A stretch of 64,000 nt of DNA from Shinella lacus (GTDB lineage: Bacteria; Pseudomonadota; Alphaproteobacteria; Rhizobiales; Rhizobiaceae), in NCBI RefSeq assembly GCF_010994755.1, contig NZ_WHSB02000009.1:124001-188000 (forward strand), written 5' to 3'. Below, one piece after another: positions 8,744 to 18,967 of this stretch (the stretch's first letter is position 1; each line of letters begins with the position of its first letter). The notes below the pieces were generated by a model, which was not told where the DNA came from, searched no databases, and was given only the letters and a program-made list of their open reading frames with translations. The position numbers and the translations under genes are program-made.

Positions 8744-10361
8744 CGGCGGCAGGTCTTTCGGTCGTTCGGTCCGCTGCGGTCGAAGGCAGCGTCAGCAGAA
8801 GGCATATCACGCCGAGGATCAGTGCGATGCCCGCGGCATCCGCCGTGCGATAGCTCGCCATGCGGGAAAAGAGTAGCCAGGGCAGCGTCACGAAACCATC
8901 CGCACCGAAAATGGCGACGGCGCCGAGATCGCCGAGCGACAGCGCCATGGCGAAGGCGAAGGCGGTAAGGAAGGGCTTCTTCAGCGCCGGCCAGTCGATC
9001 CATCGCAGGCGATGCATGCCGGTGACGCCGAGGCTCAGCGCCAGCCGCGCGGTGCGTGACAGGTGTGTGCGATAGGCAGGCTCCAGCACGCGCACGACGA
9101 AGGGCAGCGCCATCAGCGCGTTGATGACGGTGATGACGGCCGGCGCGAAACGCCCGGTCTCGCCGAACAGGCGCAGCACCAGGAACCAGCCCGTCGCGAC
9201 GACGACCGGCGGCACGAGCAAGATCAGCGAGCCCGTGGCCGGCAGCGCCCGGCCGATCAGCCGCGTCGCGATGCCGGCATCGCCGGTCTCGGCTAGGCGC
9301 GGCACAAGCACGATGGGCAGCGCGATCGCAAGGCTGAGGCTGGCCGAGGCAAAGGAGATGGCGAGGCTGGTGAACAGCGCCCTGTGCAGCAGCGGATCGA
9401 CCGCCAGCCGGCCGAAATCCGCGGCAAGGCCGGAGGCGAGGGTGGCGGCGAGCGGCGCCGCGGTGAACAGCGTGAAGGCGAGGATGACGAAACCATCGGA
9501 AAGACGCCGGCGGCGGCCATCGAAACGGCGGATCGCGCGGCCTGCGGTCACCCCCTCGTCCGGCGGCCGGCCGAACAGCGAGATCAGCCAGAGCAGCGCC
9601 GCCGTGACCAGGATTTGCAGGAAGGCGAGCAGCACGGCGCGCTGGGGATCGAAATCGAAGCGCAGCGCCTGGTAGATCGCCACCTCGATGGTGGTGGCCG
9701 CAGGCCCCCCGCCGAGCGTCAACACGATCGTGAAACTCGTCGCGCAGAGCATGAAGACGAGGCCCGCTATGCCCGGCAGCACGCGCCGGATGACCGGCCA
9801 TTCGATCAGCCGGAAGACCGCGCCGTTGCCCATGCCGAGATTGGCCGAGCTCAGCCAGTATTCCGGCGGAATACGATCGAGGGCGGCGAGCAGGAAGCGC
9901 GCGGCGAGCGGCAGGTTGAAGAAGACATGGGCGATCAGGATGCCGGTGAGGCCATAGACGCTGACCGGATTTTGCAGCCCGGCGAGCCGCAAAAGATCGT
10001 TGACGACGCCCTGCCGCCCCCAGATCTCGATGACGCCGAGTGCTGCCACCAGCGCCGGCAGGCCGAGCGGCACGACCGAGAGCCGGATGATCCAGACCCG
10101 CCCCCGGAAGGTGCGCTGCCGGGCGAGCGACCGGGCGACCGGAATGGCGAGCACGATGGAGAGCAGGGTCGACAGCGTCGCCTGCAGCAGCGTGAACTGC
10201 GCGACCCGCCAGATATAGGCGTCGAAGAGCGTCGCACCGCCCCCGCCACCCGCATGCGCCAGAAGCATGGCCGTCGCCGCGCCGACGAAGACGAGCACGA
10301 CGCCGAGGGCAAGCCCCCCGGCGGCACGCAACGTCCGGCGTTCGGCGCGGGCGAAGAACAT
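8736..10361 (-). CDS. thiP: Thiamine ABC transporter permease ThiP
   Basis: 541-residue inner-membrane permease made of two fused BPD-type halves, each with several membrane segments and an EAA-like loop, as in ThiP/AfuB-type transporters. It forms the channel for thiamine or TPP. The codon before the chosen ATG is GTG (10364), an equally possible start; the neighbouring thiB stop is at 10366-10368, so thiB and thiP are nearly contiguous. Assignment rests on fused-permease architecture and operon context. Confidence 0.93.
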   Translation of the reverse strand: MFFARAERRTLRAAGGLALGVVLVFVGAATAMLLAHAGGGGGATLFDAYIWRVAQFTLLQATLSTLLSIVLAIPVARSLARQRTFRGRVWIIRLSVVPLGLPALVAALGVIEIWGRQGVVNDLLRLAGLQNPVSVYGLTGILIAHVFFNLPLAARFLLAALDRIPPEYWLSSANLGMGNGAVFRLIEWPVIRRVLPGIAGLVFMLCATSFTIVLTLGGGPAATTIEVAIYQALRFDFDPQRAVLLAFLQILVTAALLWLISLFGRPPDEGVTAGRAIRRFDGRRRRLSDGFVILAFTLFTAAPLAATLASGLAADFGRLAVDPLLHRALFTSLAISFASASLSLAIALPIVLVPRLAETGDAGIATRLIGRALPATGSLILLVPPVVVATGWFLVLRLFGETGRFAPAVITVINALMALPFVVRVLEPAYRTHLSRTARLALSLGVTGMHRLRWIDWPALKKPFLTAFAFAMALSLGDLGAVAIFGADGFVTLPWLLFSRMASYRTADAAGIALILGVICLLLTLPSTAADRTTERPAADA

Positions 10362-10365
10362 CACC

Positions 10366-11373
10366 TTATTTGGCGCTCATGGCGGCGAGCCATTCGTCGA
10401 TCCAGGCCTTGCGGTTGGCCGCCACCTCGTCCGACGACATCAGGAAGGTCTTTTCCGGCTTCACCAGCGTGTCGAAGGCGGCGGGCAGCGGGTCCTTGGT
10501 CTTGCCGGCCGGCATCATCCAGTTGGTCTCCGGAATGATCGACTGGAAATCCGGTCCGGTCATGAAGGTCAGGAACTGCCGCGCAAGATCCTTGTCGTCG
10601 GAGGTACGCGTCAGGCCCGCCACCTCGATTTGTACATAGTGCCCCTCGGAGAAGGCGGCCGCCTTGTAGCGCTCGGTGTTTTCGGCGATGACGTGATAGG
10701 CCGGCGACGTCGTATAGGACAGCACCATCGGCGCCTCGCCCTTGGTGAAGAGCCCGTAGGCCTCCGACCAGCCGGGCGTGACCGTCAGCACGCGATCCTT
10801 GAGCTTGCCCCAGGCCTCGCCCGCCTTGTCGCCATAGACCGACTTCACCCAGAGCAGCAGGCCGAGCCCCGGCGTGGACGTGCGCGGATCCTCGATGACG
10901 ATTTTCTGCGCCGGATCGCCCTCGACCAGTTCTTTCAGGCTCGTGGGCGGCGTCTTTATCGTCTCGGTGTCGTAGATGACGGCGAAATGGCCGTAGTCGT
11001 AGGGCAGGAACGTGTCGTCGGAAAAGCCGCCCGGCACCGTCAGGCCTTCCGGCTTCAGGTTATGCGCTTCGAAGAGCCCCGTCGCCTTCGCCTCGGTGAT
11101 GAGGTTGGTGTCGAGGCCGAGCACCACGTCGGCCTCGGTGCCGTCGCCTTCGAGCTTGAGGCGCGTCAGCAGCTCGACGCCATCGGCGACGCCGACCCAT
11201 TCGACCTTGCAGCCGCAGGTCTTGGCGAAGGCTTCGGCAACCTTCGGCCCCGGTCCCCATTCGGAAACGAAGCTCTCATAGGTATAGACGGTCAGCGTCT
11301 TTTCCTGCGCCAGCGCGGGCAAGGCGAAGGAAACGGCAAGGGCCGCAATCGAGGTGAGGAATGTCTTGCGCAT
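10366..11373 (-). CDS. thiB: Periplasmic thiamine-binding protein ThiB
   Basis: 335-residue periplasmic binding protein of the iron/thiamine-binder fold. Signal peptide residues 1-22 with an ALA-QE cleavage site; mature protein begins with the LTVYTYESF strand typical of ThiB/TbpA. Binds thiamine and its phosphates and hands them to ThiP. Ribosome site AGGGAGG lies 7 bases before the ATG. First gene of thiBPQ; the TPP riboswitch begins about 73 bp upstream. Confidence 0.94.
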   Translation of the reverse strand: MRKTFLTSIAALAVSFALPALAQEKTLTVYTYESFVSEWGPGPKVAEAFAKTCGCKVEWVGVADGVELLTRLKLEGDGTEADVVLGLDTNLITEAKATGLFEAHNLKPEGLTVPGGFSDDTFLPYDYGHFAVIYDTETIKTPPTSLKELVEGDPAQKIVIEDPRTSTPGLGLLLWVKSVYGDKAGEAWGKLKDRVLTVTPGWSEAYGLFTKGEAPMVLSYTTSPAYHVIAENTERYKAAAFSEGHYVQIEVAGLTRTSDDKDLARQFLTFMTGPDFQSIIPETNWMMPAGKTKDPLPAAFDTLVKPEKTFLMSSDEVAANRKAWIDEWLAAMSAK

Positions 11374-11445
11374 CGGCGCCTCCCTAGTCTGTTCACAAAA
11401 CTTCTGTTCACAAAACGGGAATAGGGCGCTGGAATGTGCCGTCTA

Positions 11446-11538
11446 ATCCCTCCGCCGGTACGAGCCGGATCAGGTTCTTCGGGTTGGCGAAACCGCCTCT
11501 CAGCCAGTGGGTCGAAAACCCGCGTGGCACCCCGTTAG
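11446..11538 (-). promoter_or_regulatory. TPP (THI-box) riboswitch controlling thiBPQ
   Basis: Read on the minus strand, this segment has the hallmarks of the thi-box: GGGGTGCC at the 5' end, the GGCTGAGA pyrimidine-sensor segment, AACCTGATCCGG for the pyrophosphate sensor arm, and a closing GGCGGAGGGAT. It precedes thiB directly. TPP binding in this class lowers expression, here of the importer. Whether control is by termination or by masking the AGGGAGG ribosome site was not resolved; no T-rich terminator hairpin is obvious before thiB, which favours translational control. Confidence 0.93.
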
Positions 11539-11585
11539 AGCAAGGCAAGGCATAATCCCGCTTTCAGCGCGGCGCAAGAGGCAAG

Positions 11586-11683
11586 GCCCTGTTCCATGCG
11601 GAACAGCGGGCGGCGGGGCGATGTGGGAAAGTCTGATCACTGGATGAGAGAGGCTCATCCCTAGAGAGATCAGGAGAAACCCC
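11586..11683 (+). promoter_or_regulatory. Conserved leader of small secreted protein gene 1
   Basis: Contains a perfect inverted repeat CTGTTCC-ATGC-GGAACAG (11589-11606), a 35-base block (11616-11650) identical to that at 14517-14551, and a small hairpin GATGAG/CTCATC just before the ribosome site. The conservation outside the coding sequence points to shared transcriptional or RNA-level control. Confidence 0.6.
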
Positions 11684-11860
11684 ATGCGCAAGTTCATCAT
11701 TTCCGCCGCCATCGCAGCCGTCGCCGCCATCTCCTTCGCCGCCCCGTCCCAGGCCGGCTATTACAGCTACGGCTACAAGCCGCACTGCTTCATCAAGAAG
11801 GTGAAGTCTTACGACTACTACGGCAACGTCATCATCAAGAAGATCAAGGTCTGCAAGTAA
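11684..11860 (+). CDS. Small secreted protein, 58 residues (paralogue 1)
   Basis: Encodes a 58-residue peptide with a clear signal peptide: MRKFIISAA..., hydrophobic core, cleavage after PSQA. The mature part (about 34 residues) is Lys/Tyr-rich with two cysteines (C35 and C57) that could form a disulfide. A ribosome site (CAGGAGA) lies 7 bases upstream. The signal peptide is closely related to that of the gene at 14591, and the two share an almost identical leader. No function is known to me for this family; it is exported. Confidence 0.8.
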   Translation: MRKFIISAAIAAVAAISFAAPSQAGYYSYGYKPHCFIKKVKSYDYYGNVIIKKIKVCK

Positions 11861-11890
11861 GCCTTCTTACGCCGCTGACCTCCCCGAAGG

Positions 11891-11917
11891 CCCGGATGTC
11901 CCCTGCATCCGGGTCCT
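11891..11917 (+). terminator. Hairpin downstream of small secreted protein gene 1
   Basis: Stem CCCGGATG / CATCCGGG with a 7-base loop, followed by a weak T-rich TCCTTT. The same stem sequence recurs after paralogue 2. Probably a terminator, though the T tract is poor. Confidence 0.55.
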
Positions 11918-11992
11918 TTGCCGTTTGCGGTTACGACAGGATACCGCCAAAATCTTTCCCTTTCTGGAGAACATGCGCTAAGGGCATCAACC

Positions 11993-12658
11993 ATGACCAT
12001 GCCCGCACCGACAGACCCGTTCTTCGTCGTCCTCCTGGGAGGCGCGCTCCAGGCGACGCCGCGCGTTGCCGCGGATGTTGCGGGCGCGCGTTTCGTGGCC
12101 GCCGATGGCGGCATGCGCCATGCGGCAGCACTCGGCGTGAGGCCGGAAATCTGGGTCGGCGATTTCGATTCCACCCCGCCGGAACTGCTCGACGCCTGGC
12201 CGGATATCGAGCGCCAGCCCTATCCCGTCGCCAAGAACGAGACCGATGGCGCCATCGCCGTCTCCGTCGCCATCGAGCGCGGCGCCAGGAAGATCGTGCT
12301 GGCCGGCGCGCTGGGCGGCGAGCGCTCCGACCATGCGCTGATGCACCTCATCCATGCCGTCTCGCTGGAAGAGCAGGGTTTTGCCATCAAGCTCACCTCC
12401 GGCACGGAGGAGGCCTGGCCTCTCCTGCCCGGCACGCGCGAGATCGACCTGCCGAAGGGCAGCCTGTTTTCCGTACTCGGCCTCTCGCCGCTTGCCGGCC
12501 TCGATATCGGCAACGTGCGTTATCCGCTGAAGGACTTTTCCTTGCCCTTCGGCTCGTCGCGCACCATTTCCAACGTCGCGGAAGGCCCGGTTCGCCTTTC
12601 GCTCGCCTCCGGCCGCGCGATCTTCATCGCCCGGCCCTATGACCTTTCAGGAGCCTGA
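11993..12658 (+). CDS. Thiamine pyrophosphokinase
   Basis: 221-residue enzyme transferring pyrophosphate from ATP to thiamine to make TPP. Motifs: AADGGMRHAA near residue 40, WVGDFDSTP (metal/ATP site), NETDGAIA and the GGERSDHAL segment, all typical of the TPK catalytic domain; the C-terminal part (about 150-221) is the thiamine-binding domain. Start at 11993 chosen because upstream in-frame codons are not conserved and AAGGG lies about 8 bases ahead; a second ATG is at 11999. Divergent from the thiBPQ importer, giving salvage and activation side by side. No riboswitch is seen on this side. uup follows after 3 bp. Confidence 0.92.
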   Translation: MTMPAPTDPFFVVLLGGALQATPRVAADVAGARFVAADGGMRHAAALGVRPEIWVGDFDSTPPELLDAWPDIERQPYPVAKNETDGAIAVSVAIERGARKIVLAGALGGERSDHALMHLIHAVSLEEQGFAIKLTSGTEEAWPLLPGTREIDLPKGSLFSVLGLSPLAGLDIGNVRYPLKDFSLPFGSSRTISNVAEGPVRLSLASGRAIFIARPYDLSGA

Positions 12659-12661
12659 CCC

Positions 12662-14482
<1,821 letters not shown>

Positions 14483-14486
14483 TATA

Positions 14487-14590
14487 GGCCTGTTCCATTC
14501 GAAACAGCGCAGATAAGGGCGATGTGGGAAAGTCTGATCACTGGATGAGAGGAGCTCATCCTGTAACCCGAAAGAGATCAGGAGAGTCCC
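14487..14590 (+). promoter_or_regulatory. Conserved leader of small secreted protein gene 2
   Basis: Matches the leader at 11586-11683: imperfect inverted repeat CTGTTCCATTCGAAACAG (14490-14507), a 35-base identical block (14517-14551), the GATGAG/CTCATC hairpin and the AGAGATCAGGAGA ribosome site region. It begins right after the uup stop codon. Confidence 0.6.
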
Positions 14591-14839
14591 ATGCGCAAGT
14601 TCATTATGTCTGCAGTCGTCGCCGTCGTCGCTGCTGTTTCCTTCGCCGCCCCGTCCGAGGCCGGCTACTACGGTTACGGTCACAAGAGCTACGGCTGGAA
14701 GAGCCACGGCTACGGCCACCATGGCTACAACCGGCACTACCGCGTCAAGCGTCACTACGGCGGCTACTACGGCCACCGTTGGGGCGGCCACTGGGGCGGC
14801 AAGGTCTACTACAAGAAGCGCCACTACAATTACTACTAA
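14591..14839 (+). CDS. Small secreted Gly/Tyr/His-rich protein, 82 residues (paralogue 2)
   Basis: Signal peptide MRKFIMSAVVAVVAAVSFAAPSEA is nearly the same as in the gene at 11684, but the mature 58 residues are very different: rich in Gly, Tyr and His (GYYGYGHKSYG, HGYGHHGYNRH, GGYYGHRWGG). Such composition suggests an extended, possibly metal-binding or surface/envelope-associated peptide. It has its own leader and its own 3' hairpin, so it is a monocistronic unit. Function unknown. Confidence 0.8.
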   Translation: MRKFIMSAVVAVVAAVSFAAPSEAGYYGYGHKSYGWKSHGYGHHGYNRHYRVKRHYGGYYGHRWGGHWGGKVYYKKRHYNYY

Positions 14840-14859
14840 GCGCTTGACGCTTTGAAGGA

Positions 14860-14900
14860 GCAAGGCCCGGATGCCGACCGCATCCGGGCCTTGCCCGTTT
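14860..14900 (+). terminator. Terminator of small secreted protein gene 2
   Basis: Perfect 15-bp stem (14860-14874 with 14880-14894) around a 5-base loop, then CCGTTT. Core GCCCGGATG/CATCCGGGC is shared with the hairpin after paralogue 1. T tract short. Confidence 0.65.
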
Positions 14901-14911
14901 CCGGGGACGGA

Positions 14912-14940
14912 TTGATTCGCACGGAAACTAGCGCTATCTA
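14912..14940 (+). promoter_or_regulatory. Candidate metA promoter
   Basis: TTGATT (14912-14917), 17-base spacer, TATCTA (14935-14940). Transcription would begin near 14946, right at the 5' edge of the SAM-II aptamer. Confidence 0.5.
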
Positions 14941-14944
14941 AAAC

Positions 14945-14999
14945 GCTCGTGGTGATTTGGCCGGCCGGCTTGCAGCCACGTTAAACAAGTTGCTAAAGG
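14945..14999 (+). promoter_or_regulatory. SAM-II riboswitch (metA motif)
   Basis: The compact SAM-II consensus is directly readable: CTCGTGGTGATTTGGCC, then GCTTGCAGCCACG, then TTAAACAAGTTGCTAAAGG. The GCCACG pairs with CGTGG and AACAAG/CTTG forms the pseudoknot part. It binds S-adenosylmethionine and represses metA. It is immediately followed by a terminator hairpin. Confidence 0.95.
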
Positions 15000-15024
15000 G
15001 CCGCGCGAGGAAGACCTTACGTGG

Positions 15025-15062
15025 ACCGGTTGCGACACTGTTGCGGCCGGTTTTTGTTTTTC
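15025..15062 (+). terminator. Terminator hairpin between SAM-II riboswitch and metA
   Basis: 12-bp stem ACCGGTTGCGAC / GTTGCGGCCGGT (three G-T wobbles) around an ACT loop, followed by TTTTGTTTTT. It lies between the aptamer and the metA start codon, so it is the likely expression platform (SAM-dependent attenuation). Confidence 0.85.
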
Positions 15063-15075
15063 GATCGAGTGACCC

Positions 15076-16005
15076 ATGCCCATCAAGATTCCCGATACGC
15101 TTCCCGCCTTCGAAACCCTCGTCAACGAGGGCGTGCGGGTGATGACCGAGACGGTGGCGATCCGCCAGGATATCCGCCCCTTGCAGATCGGGCTGCTCAA
15201 CCTCATGCCGAACAAGATCAAGACCGAAGTGCAGATGGCGCGCCTCGTCGGCGCCTCGCCGCTCCAGGTGGAGCTGTCGCTGGTGCGCGTCGGCGGCCAC
15301 CGCGCGAAGAACACTTCGGAAGACCACCTGCTCGCCTTCTACGATACGTGGGAAGAGGTGCGGCACCGCAAGTTCGACGGTTTCATCATCACCGGCGCGC
15401 CAGTGGAGACGCTCGACTACGAGGACGTCACCTATTGGGACGAGATGAAGCGCATCCTCGACTGGACCGAGACCAACGTGCATTCGACGCTCAATGTCTG
15501 CTGGGGCGCGATGGCGGCGATCTACCATTTCCACGGCGTGCCCAAGCACACGCTGGAGGAAAAGGCTTTTGGCGTGTATCGCCACCACAACAGAAAACCG
15601 TCCTCCGTCTATCTGAACGGCTTCTCCGACAATTTCGAGGTGCCGGTCTCGCGCTGGACGGAAGTCCGCATCGAGGACATCCATGCGGTGCCCGGGCTCA
15701 ACATCCTGCTCGATTCCGATGAGACGGGCGTCTGCTTCGTGCAGGAGAAGGCCGGAAACCGCCTCTACATCTTCAACCATGTCGAATATGATTCGACCTC
15801 GCTTGCCGACGAATATTTCCGTGATGTCTCGGCTGGCGTGCCGATCAAGCTGCCGAAGAACTATTTTCCGCACAACGACCCGTCGCTGCCGCCGCAGAAC
15901 CGCTGGCGCGGCCATGCGCATCTGCTCTTCGGCAACTGGATCAATGAAATCTACCAGACCACGCCCTATGATCTGGAAAACATCGGAACAGGAGCCCGAT
16001 CATGA
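15076..16005 (+). CDS. metA: Homoserine O-acetyltransferase MetA (MetAA)
   Basis: 309-residue homoserine acyltransferase, first committed step from homoserine to methionine. Catalytic Cys is C142 (NVCWGAM), with H235 and E237 in FNHVEYD completing the site. Residue 111 is Glu ([11 protein letters not shown]); in this family Glu111 goes with acetyl-CoA use and Gly111 with succinyl-CoA, so the enzyme is predicted to be an acetyltransferase despite the metA name. Expression is governed by the SAM-II riboswitch and terminator upstream. The stop overlaps the next gene by 4 bp (ATGA). Confidence 0.96.
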   Translation: MPIKIPDTLPAFETLVNEGVRVMTETVAIRQDIRPLQIGLLNLMPNKIKTEVQMARLVGASPLQVELSLVRVGGHRAKNTSEDHLLAFYDTWEEVRHRKFDGFIITGAPVETLDYEDVTYWDEMKRILDWTETNVHSTLNVCWGAMAAIYHFHGVPKHTLEEKAFGVYRHHNRKPSSVYLNGFSDNFEVPVSRWTEVRIEDIHAVPGLNILLDSDETGVCFVQEKAGNRLYIFNHVEYDSTSLADEYFRDVSAGVPIKLPKNYFPHNDPSLPPQNRWRGHAHLLFGNWINEIYQTTPYDLENIGTGARS

Positions 16006-16454
16006 GTCGTGTCGTCATTCGCCCCCTGCACACCGACGATGAAGGCGAATGGCGGCGCCTTTGGACCGCCTATCTCTCCTTCTACGAGATGGTGCTGCCG
16101 GAAGAGATTTTCGCCACCACCTTCGCCCGGCTGACCGGCGAGACGGCCGACGGCGAGTTCCGCGGCCTCATCGCCACGCTGGATGGCAAGCCGGTCGGCC
16201 TGGCCCATTACCTCTTCCACCGCTCGTGCTGGACGGTCGGCAATGTCTGCTATCTGCAGGACCTCTATGCCGACCCGGAAGTGCGCGGCTCCGGCATCGG
16301 CCGGGCTTTGATCGAAGGCGTCTATGCCAAGGCGAAGGAAGCGGGTTCGCCGGAAGTCTACTGGATGACGCAGGAATTCAACGCGACGGCGCGCCAGCTT
16401 TACGACCGCATCGCCGACAAGACGCCCTTCATCATCTACCAGAAATCCTTCTGA
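16002..16454 (+). CDS. GNAT-family N-acetyltransferase co-translated with metA
   Basis: 150-residue GNAT protein. The acetyl-CoA site is the [19 protein letters not shown] segment near residues 86-104 (R/Q-x-x-G-x-A variant RGSGIGRA). Substrate cannot be read from sequence. The ATGA overlap with metA means it is co-translated and therefore also under SAM-II control, which hints at a substrate related to methionine or sulfur metabolism, but that is inference only. Confidence 0.85.
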   Translation: MSRVVIRPLHTDDEGEWRRLWTAYLSFYEMVLPEEIFATTFARLTGETADGEFRGLIATLDGKPVGLAHYLFHRSCWTVGNVCYLQDLYADPEVRGSGIGRALIEGVYAKAKEAGSPEVYWMTQEFNATARQLYDRIADKTPFIIYQKSF

Positions 16455-16548
16455 AGGCCCCTCCGAAAAGTATGATTTTTTCGGTTGCGGGCGACAGGGA
16501 ATTGCAGCAGGTTGCCGCGCGTTGAAAGCCGGCGGAGGAGAGGCAAGC

Positions 16549-17565
16549 GTGGGTGCAGGCAATGAAATCTTCTGCCGCCTGGAAAATGGCGAGACGGTCG
16601 AGCGCATCACGATCAAAGGCGGCGGGCTCACCGCCCATGTGCTCACCTGGGGCGCGGTCATCCAGGACCTCCGGCTCGAAGGCCACGACGCACCGCTCGT
16701 CCTCGGCTTCGAAGACCTCGTCGCCTACCGCGAGCATTCCCCCTATTTCGGCGCGACGCCCGGACGCTGCGCCAATCGCATCGCCGGCGGCCGGTTCTCG
16801 ATCGACGGCCAGGATTTCCAGCTCGAACGCAATGAGCGCGGCGTCACGCACCTGCATGGCGGCAGCGATGGCACCGGCCGACAGAACTGGCACGTCGCCG
16901 GCCAGGGCGCCGACTTCGTCACGCTGACGCTGACCGATCCCGCCGGCCGCGCCGGTTATCCCGGCACCTGCGCCCTCAGCTGCACCTACCGGCTCTCGGG
17001 CGATGGCGTGCTCGCCGTCACCTACGAAGCGACGACGGATGCGCCGACGCCCGTCAATCTCTGCCAGCACAGCTATTTCATCCTCGACGCCAGCCTTGAC
17101 GCGCTCGGCCACGAGATCCGCCTCCAGGCCGAGCATTACCTGCCCGTCGACGAAAACCTGATCCCGACCGGAGAGATCCGCCCCGTCGCCGGCACGCCAT
17201 TCGACCTGCGCGACTGGACCCCGCTCCGCCGGCAGACCGAAGAAGGCAGCGTGGCCTTCGACCACAATTTCTGCCTCTCGACCGCGCGGCAGGCAAAACG
17301 CCCGGTGGCCGAGGTCCGCAGCCCCCTCTCCGGCATCACGCTTTCCGTGCTGACGACCGAGCCCGGCGTGCAACTCTACACCGGCGCGAAGGTCGCCCCG
17401 CCCGTACCCGGCCTCGACGGCCGCCGTTACGGCCCGTTCGCCGGCTTCTGCCTGGAAACCCAGACCTGGCCCGACGCCATCAATCACGAAAACTTCCCGA
17501 ACGCCGTGCTCAGGCCCGGCGAGACGCTGCGGCAAGAAACCGACTACATATTCCGCAAGGGCTGA
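16549..17565 (+). CDS. Aldose 1-epimerase (galactose mutarotase family)
   Basis: 338-residue beta-sandwich epimerase interconverting alpha and beta anomers of aldoses. Motifs: FGATPGRCANRIAGGRF with substrate-binding Arg, H-L-H-G-G near residue 100, catalytic H174 in LCQHSYF and the general base E303 in CLETQTWPDA. The GTG start at 16549 is preceded by a strong GGAGGAGAGG; an in-frame TTG at 16522 lacks one. Ends at a hairpin that can serve both this gene and the convergent MFS gene. Confidence 0.9.
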   Translation: MGAGNEIFCRLENGETVERITIKGGGLTAHVLTWGAVIQDLRLEGHDAPLVLGFEDLVAYREHSPYFGATPGRCANRIAGGRFSIDGQDFQLERNERGVTHLHGGSDGTGRQNWHVAGQGADFVTLTLTDPAGRAGYPGTCALSCTYRLSGDGVLAVTYEATTDAPTPVNLCQHSYFILDASLDALGHEIRLQAEHYLPVDENLIPTGEIRPVAGTPFDLRDWTPLRRQTEEGSVAFDHNFCLSTARQAKRPVAEVRSPLSGITLSVLTTEPGVQLYTGAKVAPPVPGLDGRRYGPFAGFCLETQTWPDAINHENFPNAVLRPGETLRQETDYIFRKG

Positions 17566-17573
17566 GGCAAGAA

Positions 17574-17600
17574 AAAGGGCCAGTTCTTCGCTGGCCCTTT
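17574..17600. terminator. Bidirectional intrinsic terminator
   Basis: Perfect 10-bp stem AAAGGGCCAG/CTGGCCCTTT with loop TTCTTCG between convergent aldose epimerase and MFS genes; A-rich on one side and T-rich on the other, so it can work in both directions. Confidence 0.8.
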
Positions 17601-17605
17601 CGCGT

Positions 17606-18922
17606 TCAGGCCGGCTGCGGCTGTGCTTCCGGCACCTTGGGTTCGCGGATCGTCACCACGGCGAGCGCGCCGATCAGGCAGAGCAGGCCGGCGATGAAGA
17701 AGGCTGGCAGGTAGGTTTCATAGGCCGTCCGGGTGAACCCGGCGCCCCAGGCGGCGAAGGCGGCGCCCAGCTGGTGGCCGGCGAAGACCCAGCCGAAGAT
17801 GATGGGCGCCCGAGACCCGAAGCGATCGATGGTGAGCTTGATGGTGGGCGGCACGGTCGCGACCCAATCCAGCCCGTAGAACACCGCGAAGATCGACAAT
17901 TCGAAGTAGCTGAAGCTGGTGAACGGCAGGTAGACCAGCGACAGCCCGCGCAGGCCATAATACCAGAACAGCAGGGAGCGGCTGTCGAAGCGGTCGGAGA
18001 GCCAGCCGGAGCCGATCGTGCCGGCAATGTCGAAAATGCCGATGATCGCCAGCATGCCGGCCGCCGCCACCGCCGCCATGCCGAAATCGCTGCACAGCGA
18101 AATGAAATGCGTCTGAACCAGCCCGTTCGTGCTGGCGCCGCAGATGAAGAAGGTTCCGAACAGCACCCAGAAGGTGCGCGTCTGCGCCGCCTCCATCAGC
18201 GCCGTGATGGGAGAGGCCAGCATCGCCGAAAACGTCTGGCGCGGCGGAGGCGCCGTCGGTAGCCCGCCTGTTGCGCCATTGGGCACAAGGCCGACATCGG
18301 CCGGATAGTCGCGCATGAAGACGAGCACCGCGATCATCGCCAGGAACAGCATCGCGAGAATGACGGTGAGCGCCTCCCGCCAGCCAAGGCTTTCCGTCAG
18401 CGACGCCATCATCGGCAGGAAGACCAGCTGCCCGGTCGCCGTGCTCGCCGTCAACAGGCCGACGACGAGACCGCGACGGGTGGCAAACCAGCGCGTGGCG
18501 ATCGTCGCCCCGAGAACCAGCGCCGTAAGCCCCGTGCCGAACCCGACGACGACGCCCCACAGCAGCATGAGCTGCCAGAGCTCCGTCATGGCGAAGGAAC
18601 CGAGAATGCCCGCGCCGATTAGAAGGAGTGCGGCGCTCGCCACCTGCCGAACCCCGAACCGGTTGATGAACGCCGCCGCAAACGGCCCCATCAGCCCGAA
18701 CAGCACGAGGCGAATGGCAAGCGCGGAGGATATCTCCGACGTGCTCCAGCCGAATTCCTGCTGCAGCGGACCGATCAGCACGCCCGGCGTACCAACCGCC
18801 CCCGCCGTCACCAGCATCGTCAGGAAGGTGACCGCCGCCACCACCCAGCCATAGTGAATGCCGCGCCGGGCGCAAAAGCGCGAAAGCGCCGTCGTCCCGG
18901 CGAAAGACATGTCGTTCTGCAT
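17606..18922 (-). CDS. Major facilitator superfamily transporter
   Basis: 438-residue protein with about 12 hydrophobic membrane segments. The start region (GIHYGWVVAAVTFLTMLV) and overall layout resemble the OFA / monocarboxylate-type MFS carriers. Substrate unknown; a MarR neighbour suggests efflux or uptake of an aromatic or toxic organic compound. It lies 45 bp downstream of marR on the same strand, and that gap holds an inverted repeat matching the one over the marR promoter, so both are probably controlled by the MarR protein. A second ATG is at 18910. Confidence 0.85.
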   Translation of the reverse strand: MQNDMSFAGTTALSRFCARRGIHYGWVVAAVTFLTMLVTAGAVGTPGVLIGPLQQEFGWSTSEISSALAIRLVLFGLMGPFAAAFINRFGVRQVASAALLLIGAGILGSFAMTELWQLMLLWGVVVGFGTGLTALVLGATIATRWFATRRGLVVGLLTASTATGQLVFLPMMASLTESLGWREALTVILAMLFLAMIAVLVFMRDYPADVGLVPNGATGGLPTAPPPRQTFSAMLASPITALMEAAQTRTFWVLFGTFFICGASTNGLVQTHFISLCSDFGMAAVAAAGMLAIIGIFDIAGTIGSGWLSDRFDSRSLLFWYYGLRGLSLVYLPFTSFSYFELSIFAVFYGLDWVATVPPTIKLTIDRFGSRAPIIFGWVFAGHQLGAAFAAWGAGFTRTAYETYLPAFFIAGLLCLIGALAVVTIREPKVPEAQPQPA

Positions 18923-18937
18923 GAAACATCCAATCTA

Positions 18938-18951
18938 CGGGTAGATACCCG
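18938..18951 (-). promoter_or_regulatory. Candidate MarR operator upstream of MFS gene
   Basis: Perfect inverted repeat CGGGTA-GA-TACCCG in the 45-bp gap before the MFS start. Read on the minus strand it contains TATCTA, a plausible -10, giving the same operator-over-promoter geometry as at marR. Confidence 0.6.
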
Positions 18952-18967
18952 CTTCAACGCCAAAAAA

